In this document: one piece after another, positions 45,862 through 56,019 of the stretch
How the letters are laid out: each line of letters starts with the position of its first letter
Numbering within the stretch: the first letter of the stretch is position 1
Notes under the pieces: model-generated
Told to the model about the DNA's origin: nothing
The model's input: only the letters and a program-made list of their open reading frames with translations
The model's database searches: none
Translations under genes and position numbers: made by a program
Origin: Tetragonia tetragonoides
Lineage: Eukaryota; Streptophyta; Magnoliopsida; Caryophyllales; Aizoaceae
Length of the DNA stretch: 64,000 bases
Reading direction: 5' to 3'
Assembly: GCA_038025085.1 (NCBI GenBank)
Contig: CM076153.1
Location: 17,335,001 to 17,399,000, forward strand

Positions 45862-47352
45862 TGTAGAAACCCAAATGTGTCCCCCCTGGCGAATGCCCGA
45901 TGATGATAACCTATAATCATGTTAAAGAAACGAATGTCATTGCTCGAAGTATTTATGCTCATTTGAACCCCCTTATCCATCCTCAGTGAGGATCTTAATA
46001 ATTTCCATACCCAAAAATAGACCTTTCCATAAGCTTTCCAACGCCATCTCATTTGTCCCAATCGGATACCGGAGTCAAAAGTTATGATTTAATGAACATA
46101 TGGTCTAAAAACGATGTTCTCATACTCGCATATCACAGTTCAAGACTGATTTTTAGCCATGAATAGATTAATTGGATTATTAGCCAACATGGCTTATATT
46201 CCCCTTTGAATTAGCTTTTCAATTATGTATTATGGGCCAAAATCCCATTAGAAACGAAAAAGATATGATCCGATCATTGATTAATGCGTTGAAACATACA
46301 CATATCTAGTGTTTGGGCCATAACTCATAGGATACTTGTGCTATCTGAGCCCACAATATGTCAAAAGAAAGCCTTTTGAACAAGGAATCCAACACATCAG
46401 AGATCAGGCCAATTGGTGCTCAAACGAGCTCTCCAGCGACATTTTCGTGGGAGCAAAGGCCGTGAAACGGGCCGCAGGGCCCAGCGGCACTGCCGCTGAG
46501 CCCCAGCGGCATGCCGCAAGAGCCCATGCTGCACTATCGGGGCCGCTGAGCCTTCAACGGCGCTCCGGGGGGCCGCTGAGCACCGTTTTTGGCCCGGGAT
46601 AATTTGACCTCCTTTTCGGCCCAATCAATATAAATACCCCTCTAAACTCCCTTTTTCGGGGCCAACACTCATAATTACGGGATTTTCACCCATTAATCCA
46701 AGAGAACCCTAACCTCTCTCTCTATCTCCTTTCTCTATAAAAGCCTAATCACATCAATTCAAACTTTCATCAAGCCTCATTCAAGAGCAACCTCATACAA
46801 CCAAGAGCAAGGCAAATACAAGAGCAATTGACATTCAATTCTAGTGCAACAAAAGCAAGAAAGGTAAGATAGAGATTTATTTCTTTTACCTTATTATTGG
46901 TTTGGTTTATGCTTGTTAATTAATGCATGCAATTGGGTAATATGTGAAAAGCGATCACTTTAGTAATTTGGTTTGTTCAACCCACCTAATTGATTTAGGA
47001 TCTTGGACGACCGTATTTGTTTGGAACCTTGCGGTATGAATTATGAATCAACATGGATGAGATTAGTAGAGGTCGTTAATTCGGGCGATTTAGGTAGGAT
47101 TCGTTTTATCTTTTTCATTCCCACAGCCCCGAACTCAATCTTTGGCCCCTTTAGGGTATGAGTCAATTCCCAATAGGAATTGGGTGCACTTTTGTTGGTT
47201 TCCAATTGTTTCCTTAAAAGTTGGTGGCGACTTCATTATTTGCTTATTATTTCCCCTAGCACAATTAATCAAATTTCATATGACGTATTATTTAAGAACC
47301 ACTAATTCCAACTAAATATTTCAATTAGCGCCGAAAGGCGAGGGTTCTTACA
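45862..47352 (+). repeat. 3' LTR of the gag-only Tat element
   Basis: A 1491-bp LTR running TGTAGAAACCC to GGTTCTTACA with a TATA box at 46629-46636, an AGCGGC/GCCGCT cluster at 46466-46585 and a U5 PBS-like GTGGCGACTTCA at 47224-47235. It lacks the 1.9-kb insertion seen in the 5' copy. Confidence 0.92.
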
Positions 47353-47993
47353 AAGACTGACTATTTGTTTTTGTACTAAAAGATCCTAGAAAATTGTTCA
47401 TGACTTTTTAGAATATATCAGTGGGAAAATGATGAGTGTTCATTAAATTTGAATTCTCGCACCATCTTTGGGCATTAGGAACTAGCTAAAAATAAAAAGA
47501 AATGACTCCTAGCACGTAAGTACATGTTGGCACGTAGTCATGATAATCATGCATTCATGCAAGCATAATAACAACGCAGTTTACAGGCAAACATGTGATC
47601 AAACGGGCATTACAACGACACATGCACAACAAGCAAGCGGATGCACAAATGTGGGTTAGAGGCTTTTGGCTCCTGTGAGGTTACCACGACAAATTACAAT
47701 TTCCGTTCAGCGGATGGTCGACACATCGATTGTAATTATTTTCATCAAAAAGGATTGATGAGTCATGAGTGAGGAAGCGTCGATTTGCACGATAGGACAA
47801 CTGTATGTTCCTTTAGATATACGGGTTGTCTACGAGTTGCAACACAAACTTCCTCGAGGGTCGATAAGGGTCAAAAGGTTGTGCCAAGGCACATGCAAAT
47901 GATGCAAAAAATATGGAACATGTTATTAAACAATTAAGAAAACTTAACTTTTGAGTCTCACCCTCTTAAATAATTTCCCAGTGAAGTCGCCAC
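47353..47993 (-). other. PBS and leader of the larger Tat element (right part)
   Basis: On the minus strand GTGGCGACTTCACTGGGAAA begins right at the end of the 5' LTR (47993 downward). The rest is non-coding leader that continues at 36953. Confidence 0.8.
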
Positions 47994-49266
47994 TGTAAGG
48001 ACCTGGGATTACTACGGCTACGGAGTGCGTCCTTATAGAAAATTTGTAAGCTGGGGGCTTTAGATAAGTTCAAGGGACCATCGAGTTAGAAAAGCTTTTG
48101 AAAAAACTTGAATTGAATAAAAACCATGAAAGAGGTCATAAATCTGCTATCGGCGTTTTATCGAAGGGACAAACCGAAGGGACAATCCGAAAGGACAACC
48201 CAATAGCGCGATAAGTGAACTGATCATATTTTTAGAAAGACCCCCGCTCATATAGAACATATGAGTACCAAAGAATAAAGGGTTCGGGGGCGAAGGTACG
48301 AGGTGGGAAGGTGTTAGGCACCCAACTCGCCCGTATTATGACGGCCTCTACTAACTCAAGTTTGCTTAATAATTTAAAGACATAATTCCCATGCAAAATC
48401 GGATTAACAACCTAGACATGCATTCACAAGCATCACAACATTTATTTTAACCCTTATTTAGACATGCATTCAATTTGACAAGTTGGGCAGCAAAATGATT
48501 ATACATACAATATTTAGGAAGCGATAAAACGTTATTCTAGAATGATATCTGCATTATGACTACTGGAAAATAAACAGTTAAGCAATTAATGTAATTTGAG
48601 CCCTCAGGAATTTGTACCTGAACTATAGGCTATATTTGACAAGAATAGTAAAAATAGATCTCAAGTTTGGAATAAAGAGGGAGAAGCTCGGGAGTACTCC
48701 CAAGAATAGAGGCTGCCAACTGTAGGCTGTGTCTTTTGAACTGAGGGTGAAGGGTTGTTTATATAGGCGTGGGAAGTAGGGTTTGACGGCAGAAATTGAG
48801 CTGAAAAACGAGACGGGCTTGAAAAATGAACCGGGCCCGTAGCAGGGTCAGCGCCGCTAGCGGCCCTCGGAATTCGGTCACCGCCGCTTGCGGCGGGGCC
48901 GCTGACGGCTGTCAGCAGCCAGCTGGATGTCGTCATAATGACGGCATCCAGCCCATTATTATTTTCTAGAAGAATTTAAATATTCCGAAAAATGCAAAAA
49001 GACCGTTTTACCCCTGAACGGTAAAAGATGGTCTTACCCCTAAATCGCAACTTGGCGTCCGGGAGTCGGAAAGAGGCATGAGACGTGTCGTTGGAAAGCT
49101 CTTGAACGGGGCTTTTGAATGAAATGGAATGAAGGAGTGTTTGGAGGAAAAACCTAAGACCTTATCTTAACTATTAAAGCAAAAATAGCAGTTCAAGTTT
49201 ATAAATTGCTCCTTTCATCATCGGGCTTTTGCGGAGAAATCTGAAGGCGCTTTTTTGGCGTCTACA
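47994..49266 (-). repeat. Right (5') LTR of the larger Tat element
   Basis: A 1273-bp LTR, the partner of 16141-17415. The TATA box (minus) lies at 48758-48765, with the GCCGCTAGCGG cluster at 48840-48915. Confidence 0.92.
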
Positions 49267-49271
49267 ACACA

Positions 49272-50456
49272 CCATCCTCCGGATTTATCACCTCACTAGA
49301 AGAGCCCAGTAAACCCTCATAGTAAGAAATAAACTCATCTTTAATATCATGGAAATCAGACAATTTCAAACCATATGGATCATACAAAACAAACACAAAA
49401 TTCTTCATTTTTCTTTGTTTAATACATGCATGGGAATATGATGTATTCTGATCACTAGCTTTGAGCCATTGAACTCTAGACCTCTGTTTCAAAAGAATAG
49501 CCTCATATTTAAGCAATTTTCTGTATTGTAGCAAAACCTCCCCTTCTCTTGCAGCAACACCAGCATCTGAGCCATCATCATGCAAACATTTCTGTAACTC
49601 AATCAGTTCAGTCTTCTTAGCCAAAACCCTTTTCTACATACCCCCAAAATTGTCTTTGTGGAACTTCTTCAAAACAGGTTTCAGGGCCTTAAGATGTTTC
49701 TAGAGTTTAAACATATGAGTCCCCTGAACAGGCAACTCCCACACTTGCTGAATAATAGGAAAAAACCCTTCATCTTTCACCTAGAAGTTTGAGAACTTAA
49801 AAGAATGTTTACTGCATACCACGTCAGTAAAATGGAACACTGCAGGACAATGGTTAGAAATCCCCTCATCTAAGAACTCAATATAGCAGGCATGAAAGAC
49901 ATTCAGCCACTCACCATTAATAAGAACCCGATCTAATTTCTTGTACATTCTACTAGCATCAGGTCTCCTATCATTCCAGGTAAACAAATTTCCAACAAAT
50001 TTCACATCCATCACTAGTACTTGTGCAACAAAAGACTGCAACTCAGCTGTGTCAACCACAATCACTGGCCTACCATTCCTCTTTTCATTTGTGGACAAGA
50101 TACAGTTAAAATCTCCCATAATCATCAAAGCCCTAGATATTTTATGACCAAGACCACACAAATCAGACCAGAGAGACCCTTTGAGCAGCATGATTAAAGG
50201 CATACACAACAGAAATATCCATGACCACCCCACTACTAATATGTTCAACCTCACAGTGAATGAGTTTAGCAGAGTTAGACATCACAGAGACCCTAAATAA
50301 CCTAGGATCCCAAACAATCAAGATTCTACCCTTGTTATTATTCACAGCATTATCTACATAAGACCACTTAGGAGCACAAGCATTAGCAACAGCATCAACA
50401 CTAGCATCATGAAGCTTACTTTCAACAATGCCTAAAAAGTTAATTTTATTATGCAA
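49272..50456 (-). pseudogene. LINE ORF2, endonuclease half
   Basis: An AP-endonuclease-like domain in broken frames: FLGIVESKLHDASVDA (about 50430), WSYVDNAVNNNKGRILIVWD, ALMIMGDFNCIL (about 50120), VGNLFTWNDRR, MYKKLDRVLIN and EGISNHCPAVFHF (about 49840, the S-D/N-H-P signature region). The linker to RT ends at SSSEVINPEDG, where the Tat element was inserted. Stops near 50160, 49781 and 49625. Confidence 0.88.
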
Positions 50457-50527
50457 AATGAAACTCTTAACCTCTTTTTGTTTATCAGGGAGGTTAAGTC
50501 CCCTGATGTTTCACATACCTAGAGTAC

Positions 50528-52515
50528 TCATCCTGGATTCCTAGACCCTGGCTTGCCTTGAGGACCACCAATCTTGTTGCGAAGAATTCTGTCAATATAA
50601 GTTTGCTTCCACTTATTCTTTGTCTTAGCATTAGATGCTCCAGCTACAACACCTTCAGAAGTAGTTTGCAGCTCTGAGAACTTATTTTGTATAACAGGAC
50701 CACTTTGAACTGGCTCAAGAGGAACTGGAGGTGAGTGTCTCCCTCCAGAATTAACTACAGCCCACCCTCCAGCAGAGCTGCTAGCTGCAGAAGTGTCCTG
50801 CACAGCTTCAGCAGGAATAGGAGTTGCAACAGATTCCTTACTACTGGAACAGGATTTGTCACCTCTGGAGTCGGCCTAGGTCTCCACACAGTTGGGAATT
50901 TCTTGCACCTCGCATCAGAGTGCCCAAATACTTTGCATTTAGAGCACTTCTGAGGAACCTATTCATATTCCACAATTTGTTCATACATCTTACCCATTGG
51001 GTCACACAATGTCAAGCTCTTAGGCAGTGAAGCACTCATCCTAATCTCCACACACAATCGAGCATATTCTAGCTTAGACTTGGCTGCTGTAATCCCATCA
51101 GTACACAAGGGCTTTCCCAACGCACTACCAATTTTACTAAGTCCAGGAGTAGTCCACAAATTATACTTAAGGTGTGGTAATTTGATCCAAATAGGCACAA
51201 CAGTGACATCCATGGTCATAATATCCATATCAATACTCCAAGGTTTTAAAATCAAAGGGCGATTGTTGAAGTACCAGTGACCATGTTCAAAAACCTTAAG
51301 CTTATATTCTTCGGTGGTAAATCTAAACAAGAAAATCCCCAGTTCAATAAGATGAACCTCCACTTCGCCACAATCCTTCCATTGAGACTGCACAAAACCC
51401 CTAATTGCTTGTTCATTAGGTTTTAATTGAAATATCCAACTAAAGAGAATTTCCATTGATCCAATCCCTCATTCCATTCAGATTCTCCAAAGGTAACTAC
51501 AGACCTAACAGAATCAGAAGATTGGACAAAGCTAAGGGGGTGTTTGGTTGGCCCTAGAGTAAGGGAATGGAATCACTTAATCCATTCTTTGTGTTTGGTA
51601 GGCTACTTTTGGATATGGAACTCAAATCCCTCCGGATTTAAATCCCCCCAAAGTAACACCACTTGGAACTCCCAATTTCTAGTGGAATCAAAATGATACC
51701 ACCCTTATCATTTAAAAAACAAATTAAAAAAATTGAAAAACATAAAACTAAACCAAAACAATCAGAAGTGCTTTCTCTCTCCTCTCCCCACAGCTCCACC
51801 ACACCATCCTCAGCCACCCCTCCTGCCACCACAACCACCTCACCTACCCAATTTCTCTTCCCTCTCTCTATTTTCTCTCTCCTCTTCATCAATGGCAGCA
51901 ACCCCAACCCAAATCGATTTCGATCTAGCCGTATTGGGCCAAAACCTAGGCCCCTAAACACCGCCAAAACCGTGTGGTCAGGTCTGGATGGACATTGGTG
52001 AGGAGAGAGAGGTCGGTGGTGGTCAGGGTGGACATGATGGGGAAGGGGGGAGGCGAGAGAATGGTTCGGTGCTGGTGGTCAAGGACTGGGTGGGCATGGG
52101 GAAAGGTGGAGAGAGAAAGCTTGGGGGTGGCTTGTCATGGTGGACATGGGAAAGGTGGAGAGAGAAAGCTTGGGGGTGGCTGGTCATAGTGGACATGGGG
52201 GGAGGAGAGAGAAAAGGGTTGGGATTTTTTTTTTACTGTATTAAAGTTTTCTTTTTAAAGACATAAAAAGAATACTTTTTAACTAAAAAAATGACTTATT
52301 TGATTCCATACCTTCACTAAATCAAACAATTTAGATGAGGTATGGAGTCTCCATTCCATACCTAAGGGTTTCAAGTTTCATATCTAGGGGTTTCAAGTTC
52401 CATACCTATTCCATTCCATTTTTTGAACCAAACGGGCCCTAAGTTGCATACCTACATCCTGATGACGGTTTCCACGCAGAGCATCAGCAAAGGAATTTGT
52501 ACCCAACTCTGCCAT
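50528..52515 (-). pseudogene. LINE ORF1 (DUF4283-type gag-like), interrupted by a MITE
   Basis: It starts MAELGTNSFADALRGNRHQD at 52515 and is interrupted by the element 51536-52439 after MQLS. It resumes with FVQSSDSVRSVVTFGE and a DUF4283 RNA-binding-like domain: GHWYFNNRPLILKPW, VPIWIKLPHLKYNLWT. A CCHC knuckle, CSKCKVFGHSDARC, lies at about 50940, followed by a Ser/Pro-rich tail ending near 50528. Stops at about 51428 and 50957 break it. Confidence 0.88.
51536..52439. mobile_element. PIF/Harbinger-like element in LINE ORF1
   Basis: The 14-bp terminal inverted repeats are GGGGGTGTTTGGTT at the left and GGGCCCGTTTGGTT read inward from the right. TSD TAA at 51533-51535 and 52440-52442. At 904 bp it is large for a MITE, with a CT/Pro-rich middle on the plus strand and GGTGGAGAGAGAAAGCTTGG duplications at 52100-52170. 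Frames inside look fortuitous and no transposase is present. Confidence 0.85.
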
Positions 52516-52740
52516 TGCTGCTAAAATGGAGCTCAAATCGAAGCTTAGGCACCGATGAATTTATTTGTATGAGAAATATAGAGAATCGAAGAGAAATCAG
52601 CATAAAATTGTATGAGTTATCACTAACAATGAAGGAGGTCAGTGTAACTGTCAAGCGAAAACGAGAGCTTCTCTCTCTTCCAATTGGATTAGTCATCAGG
52701 AACTCACCAATGGAAACTCTTTTTGTTACCCTCAAAGTTT

Positions 52741-52938
52741 TATTTAAGGAGAAAAAGCTACATTCGGACATATTTTTATCGTCAAATCAAATATACATTC
52801 TGAATCATTCAAACATAAAATACGGTTTACATATTGGAGTTTATCTCTCAATCTCTCATAGTACGTAATGAGTAAATAAAAACCACTCATGCCTTGTTGA
52901 TTGTTGTCCATTTACAACACTTTGACCCATATCCAGTT
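52741..52938. other. Short spacer, nothing recognised
   Basis: Original host DNA next to the 5' end of the LINE. No gene or repeat is seen. Confidence 0.4.
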
Positions 52939-53047
52939 GATAAACATGAATTTGTTGCATATTTTGTGATGATTTATACCCCAAATTGTTTGATTTAGTG
53001 TGTGTTTCATGTCCTTTTAGCTTGAATTTTGTTTCTCTTGTTCCTCT
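52939..53047 (+). repeat. Fragment of an LTR matching 57617-57925
   Basis: TGATAAACATGAATTTGTTG through CTCTTGTTCCTCTT matches the start of the LTR at 57617 with few differences. It then breaks off at AAAAAGCGC, where DNA-transposon-like sequence begins. Confidence 0.8.
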
Positions 53048-53199
53048 TAAAAAGCGCTATTGTTGGGAGTAATTACATAATGCTTTTTTGATAAGCGCTA
53101 TTGTTCAGTTGATTTTTTTAAAAAAAATTAAATGTTTTATTTCCATTCAGCTGTGAAGAAACCAGTACGATTAAAATGAACCTGTCAAATGCTTCAATT

Positions 53200-55620
53200 C
53201 GAAACCCCAACAAAATCAAATAATATTTCCCATTAATTAATACAAAATCTCAAGTTTTAACATTTCTGTTGCAGATCAAAGTTGGTACAATACGGAAGGC
53301 ACTAAAACAATAAGCACAAAGCTATAAAAAAGAATATGCATATCTGAACTTTAAGAAAAACATATCTAGTACATCTAAACACGTATTTTAACCATATATT
53401 CATCTCTGACTTCATCTATCTGAGAGTTGTAAGCCTTCAAACTTGAGTTACTTGATTCTCTTAAATGTTTCTACATCACCTTGACATTAGCATTACTGTA
53501 TTAGTTTCTTCCTTGTTTAAAACACCCCTCAATGAGCTCAAGGTACCTGCAGATCAGAAAACAAAATTGGCTCAGAAAACATAATGACCAACATTTTGCA
53601 GAACATGGACAATCTACAGTAACAACACCAACAGTGCAGCAGCAATAACAGCACTTCGCAACAGGGACAACTGAAGCATTTTGCAGTTGTCTTTGCCCAA
53701 AAGTTGACTCATAAATCAGAGCAAACGAAGCAGGTGAGTATGCAACGCGTATCTATACTAACTTAGATATGACGAAAAGAAATTCAATCAATGAATTTAG
53801 GAAGAGATTATAAGCAGGTAAAACTATTTTTTAGCTCCTATTTGATGTATGAAGCAGTTTGAACTATTGCAGCACAAACCATCAGAGATACTACTTAAAG
53901 TATCACACCAGATAAACGAAAATGAAACCGAAGACCTGAGTTAGAAACTTGTCTCAATAGTCTGTTTTTGTTGCTTTAAGCTTGGTAATCAGACACCAGA
54001 AAGACACCAGAAAGGTAAGAGTTAAATCTGAGTGCTCTTAAAATAAAGTTGTAGGAACTAGTGGCAAACTCATATTCTTTATTAATCATATTCATTGGCC
54101 ATTGCATGAGCTAGTTTTCCTACACTAAAGAAATATGTAACTCGTTAATTGCTTATGCATCCCTACCAAGTAGTCAAAGACATCTAGGAGTCCAATAGAT
54201 GTAAGAATTTCACAGGCCATGTAATTCTTGGATTTTGCTTACAAAAATAACATTCGAGTAATCATGTGATGGTGTTTACCTTGTAAAAACTTTAATTTTA
54301 AAACAAGTTCAGTCTGTAGTTGCATCCTTCAACTTCAAACACTACAAAAGCACAGCCATTTCAAACACTACAAAAGCACAGCCACATGAGTGATTAGCAT
54401 TAAATAGTACAAACAGATAAATGAACCAAATCTTTCCATTACAAAACGACCATTTTTTGGTGTACAGAAAACACTTAATTGAACCATGCAGAACACGTCT
54501 CTTTGCTGTACAGAAAACTTAATCAAACAGTAAAGAACAACCTCTCTTTGCTGGCTTCAATTTACGGGCAGCTTTCCCAAATGCATTATGAATATAGATG
54601 TAAGCCACTGAAAACTTAGTACTCTGAGCAATACATTCTGTTGATACTCCAATAGATCATATACTTCGAGAACTATTGGGAAAATAGAATATGAGTAAGT
54701 TCAGCAATTCAAGTCAAGCAATGCAAGATTGAACGTTGCCAAATGACAGTGAATTTAACATAAAACATATAATAACAAGGAACCTAACTCAATAACTCAG
54801 AAAAATTAGTGAAAAACGACTGAGCCATGCAGCCCACAGCACCAATTGTAATCCAAAACAATACCGTAGTAACTACCCAAGCGTTGAAATCAACCAATGC
54901 ATGATCAAACCAACTTCTCAATAGCCAACATATAGATAAATTAACCAGAAATAAGAAGAACAAATTAATAAAGATCATTGAAGACTTCATCAAACACCTG
55001 GTGTGCATGAATGGAATTTTCATCAAATTCCATTGAAGCAGCAATTTTGAAGTCACTGTAAAAAAAACATCACAGCATCAGATTACAATGAAAAAATTAC
55101 ACCATAAGCAAACATCAAATGATTACAAATTAAAGCCACAAACTACGGTTCTTCACCAAAGGTAAATTAGCAGCAAAGTCTAGATTCTAGAACTAATCAA
55201 AAAAGGCAGATCAGTGACATCAAAGATCCATTTAGCGAAGTTCGGTTTTCAGGTGTCATCCATGTCCGCAAATTACACAAATTTAAGTTCAAATTAATTG
55301 ACAATCACAGAATTTGGTTCAAATTAATCAATCAACCAAAAAATTATTGTAACCGAACAAATAAATATAGTTAATACACCTTGTACTTACCTTATCTACC
55401 TCTCTCCTTCAACCAGCGGCTCTGAGAACCAAAGAACGAGCACTTCAATTAAGAGAACAATTAACCAAACCCTAAATTTTGGGGTTTCGGGGGACGGGAA
55501 CAGAGGAGCGGTGGTGGCTGGGAGTTGGGCGGTGAGAGACTCGTGGCTGGGATGTTGGGTGTGGCGGTGAGAGACCCGTGTGGGTGATCAACTGATCAGA
55601 GATGGGAAGTGGGAACTGGG
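53200..55620 (-). other. Possible captured or cryptic transcript inside the CACTA-like segment
   Basis: Minus-strand signs of a transcription unit: a leader-like GGTTTCGGGG-to-AAACCCTAAATTT region and a donor GGTAAGTAC at about 55388. There is a short exon after TTTTTTTACAG near 55057, reading DFKIAASMEFDENSIHAHQ. A last-exon-like segment follows ATCTGCAG near 53546, reading YLELIEGCFKQGRN then stop. I recognise no family, and the exon set is incomplete. It may be a captured host-gene fragment. Confidence 0.3.
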
Positions 55621-55750
55621 AAGTGGGAAGCGGGCAAGGACTAATGGTCGATGGAAAAAAGAAATAATTGTTATGCTTCTTGTTTTTTCTTTTCCTTTGA
55701 TTAAAAATTGTATTTATGCTTCACATAACGCTTTCGCAATAAGCGATATG

Positions 55751-55850
55751 TTTAATGTTCCGTGTTTATCACCCATAGCACTTCCAAATAAAGCGTTATG
55801 TTTAATGTTCCGTGTTTATCACCCATAGCACTTCCAAATAAAGCGTTATG
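55751..55850. repeat. Perfect 50-bp tandem duplication
   Basis: 55751-55800 and 55801-55850 are identical (TTTAATGTTCCGTGTTTATC through AAAGCGTTATG). They lie in the subterminal region of the CACTA-like end. Confidence 0.97.
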
Positions 55851-56019
55851 TTTATAGTTTCCTACTATCACTCACTCTATTTCCTTTCTAACAAACATAC
55901 CACTTTTTTTTAGGAGCGTTATTGTGATTACTTTATAAAATCTACACATATTCTATCATAACACCTGTTTTATAAGTGTTATGTTTTAAGTGTTATTAAA
56001 AGTAACTTTTGTTGTAGTG

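Larger units (their letters stand above)
36954..47352 (+). mobile_element. Gag-only plus-strand Tat element nested in the leader of the larger Tat element
   Basis: TSD AAGAC at 36949-36953 and 47353-47357. The 5' LTR is 36954-40322 (interrupted by a 1.9-kb element) and the 3' LTR is 45862-47352. The PBS GTGGCGACTTCACTGAGG starts at 40323, and the polypurine tract CAAAGTGGGGGCTTC abuts the 3' LTR. Inside are a broken gag and a long non-coding region with tandem repeats; no pol domains are seen. Without the inner insertion it is about 8.5 kb, a LARD-like non-autonomous derivative. Confidence 0.9.
16141..49266 (-). mobile_element. Ty3/Gypsy Tat-lineage LTR retrotransposon with antisense genes, host of three nested elements
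   Basis: The termini are TGTAAGG…TCTACA with TSD ACACA at 16136-16140 and 49267-49271. The PBS (GTGGCGACTTCACTGGGAAA) lies inside the right LTR at 47993 downward, so the element reads on the minus strand. Order 5' to 3': LTR, leader (47353-47993 plus 36335-36953), gag (35036-36334), protease and extra zinc knuckles (33542-34900), integrase (two blocks within 28960-33220), plus-strand antisense ORFs (27294-28640 and 18880-26744), tandem repeats, polypurine tract, LTR. No reverse transcriptase was found. Removing the nested elements 21495-26639, 29796-32674 and 36954-47352 gives about 14.7 kb. The lineage call rests on PBS type, LTR ends, gag/protease/integrase sequence and antisense ORFs of the kind known in Tat elements such as Grande. 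Confidence 0.88.
13790..52725 (-). mobile_element. L1-type LINE split by nested insertions
   Basis: The minus-strand LINE runs from about 52725 (5' end) to its poly(A) tail, seen as poly-T from 13790. It is flanked by the direct repeat TTACCCTCAAAG (13778-13789 and 52726-52737). ORF1 starts at 52515, after about 210 nt of 5' UTR. ORF2 is cut between endonuclease and reverse transcriptase by the LTR element 16141-49266 (TSD ACACA). ORF1 is cut by the MITE 51536-52439. Subtracting the insertions and their duplicated targets leaves about 4.9 kb, a normal plant L1 length. Reading frames on either side of both insertions resume correctly when the inserts are removed, which confirms that the two halves were one element. 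Confidence 0.9.
53048..56019 (-). mobile_element. CACTA-transposon-like segment, one terminus visible
   Basis: Read from the right on the minus strand, 56019 starts CACTACAACAAAAGTTACTT, the hallmark of CACTA (En/Spm) ends. Subterminal AACACTT/AATAACGCT words follow over 280 bp. The left side near 53048-53105 contains AAGCGCTATTG words of the same kind but in direct rather than inverted orientation, with no CACTA end, so the left terminus is lost or rearranged. No transposase domain was identified. Confidence 0.6.

Noticed and set aside
51663..52266. Ser/Pro-rich and Gly-rich plus-strand frames
   Set aside because: Low-complexity translations within the PIF/Harbinger-like element, with no family match.
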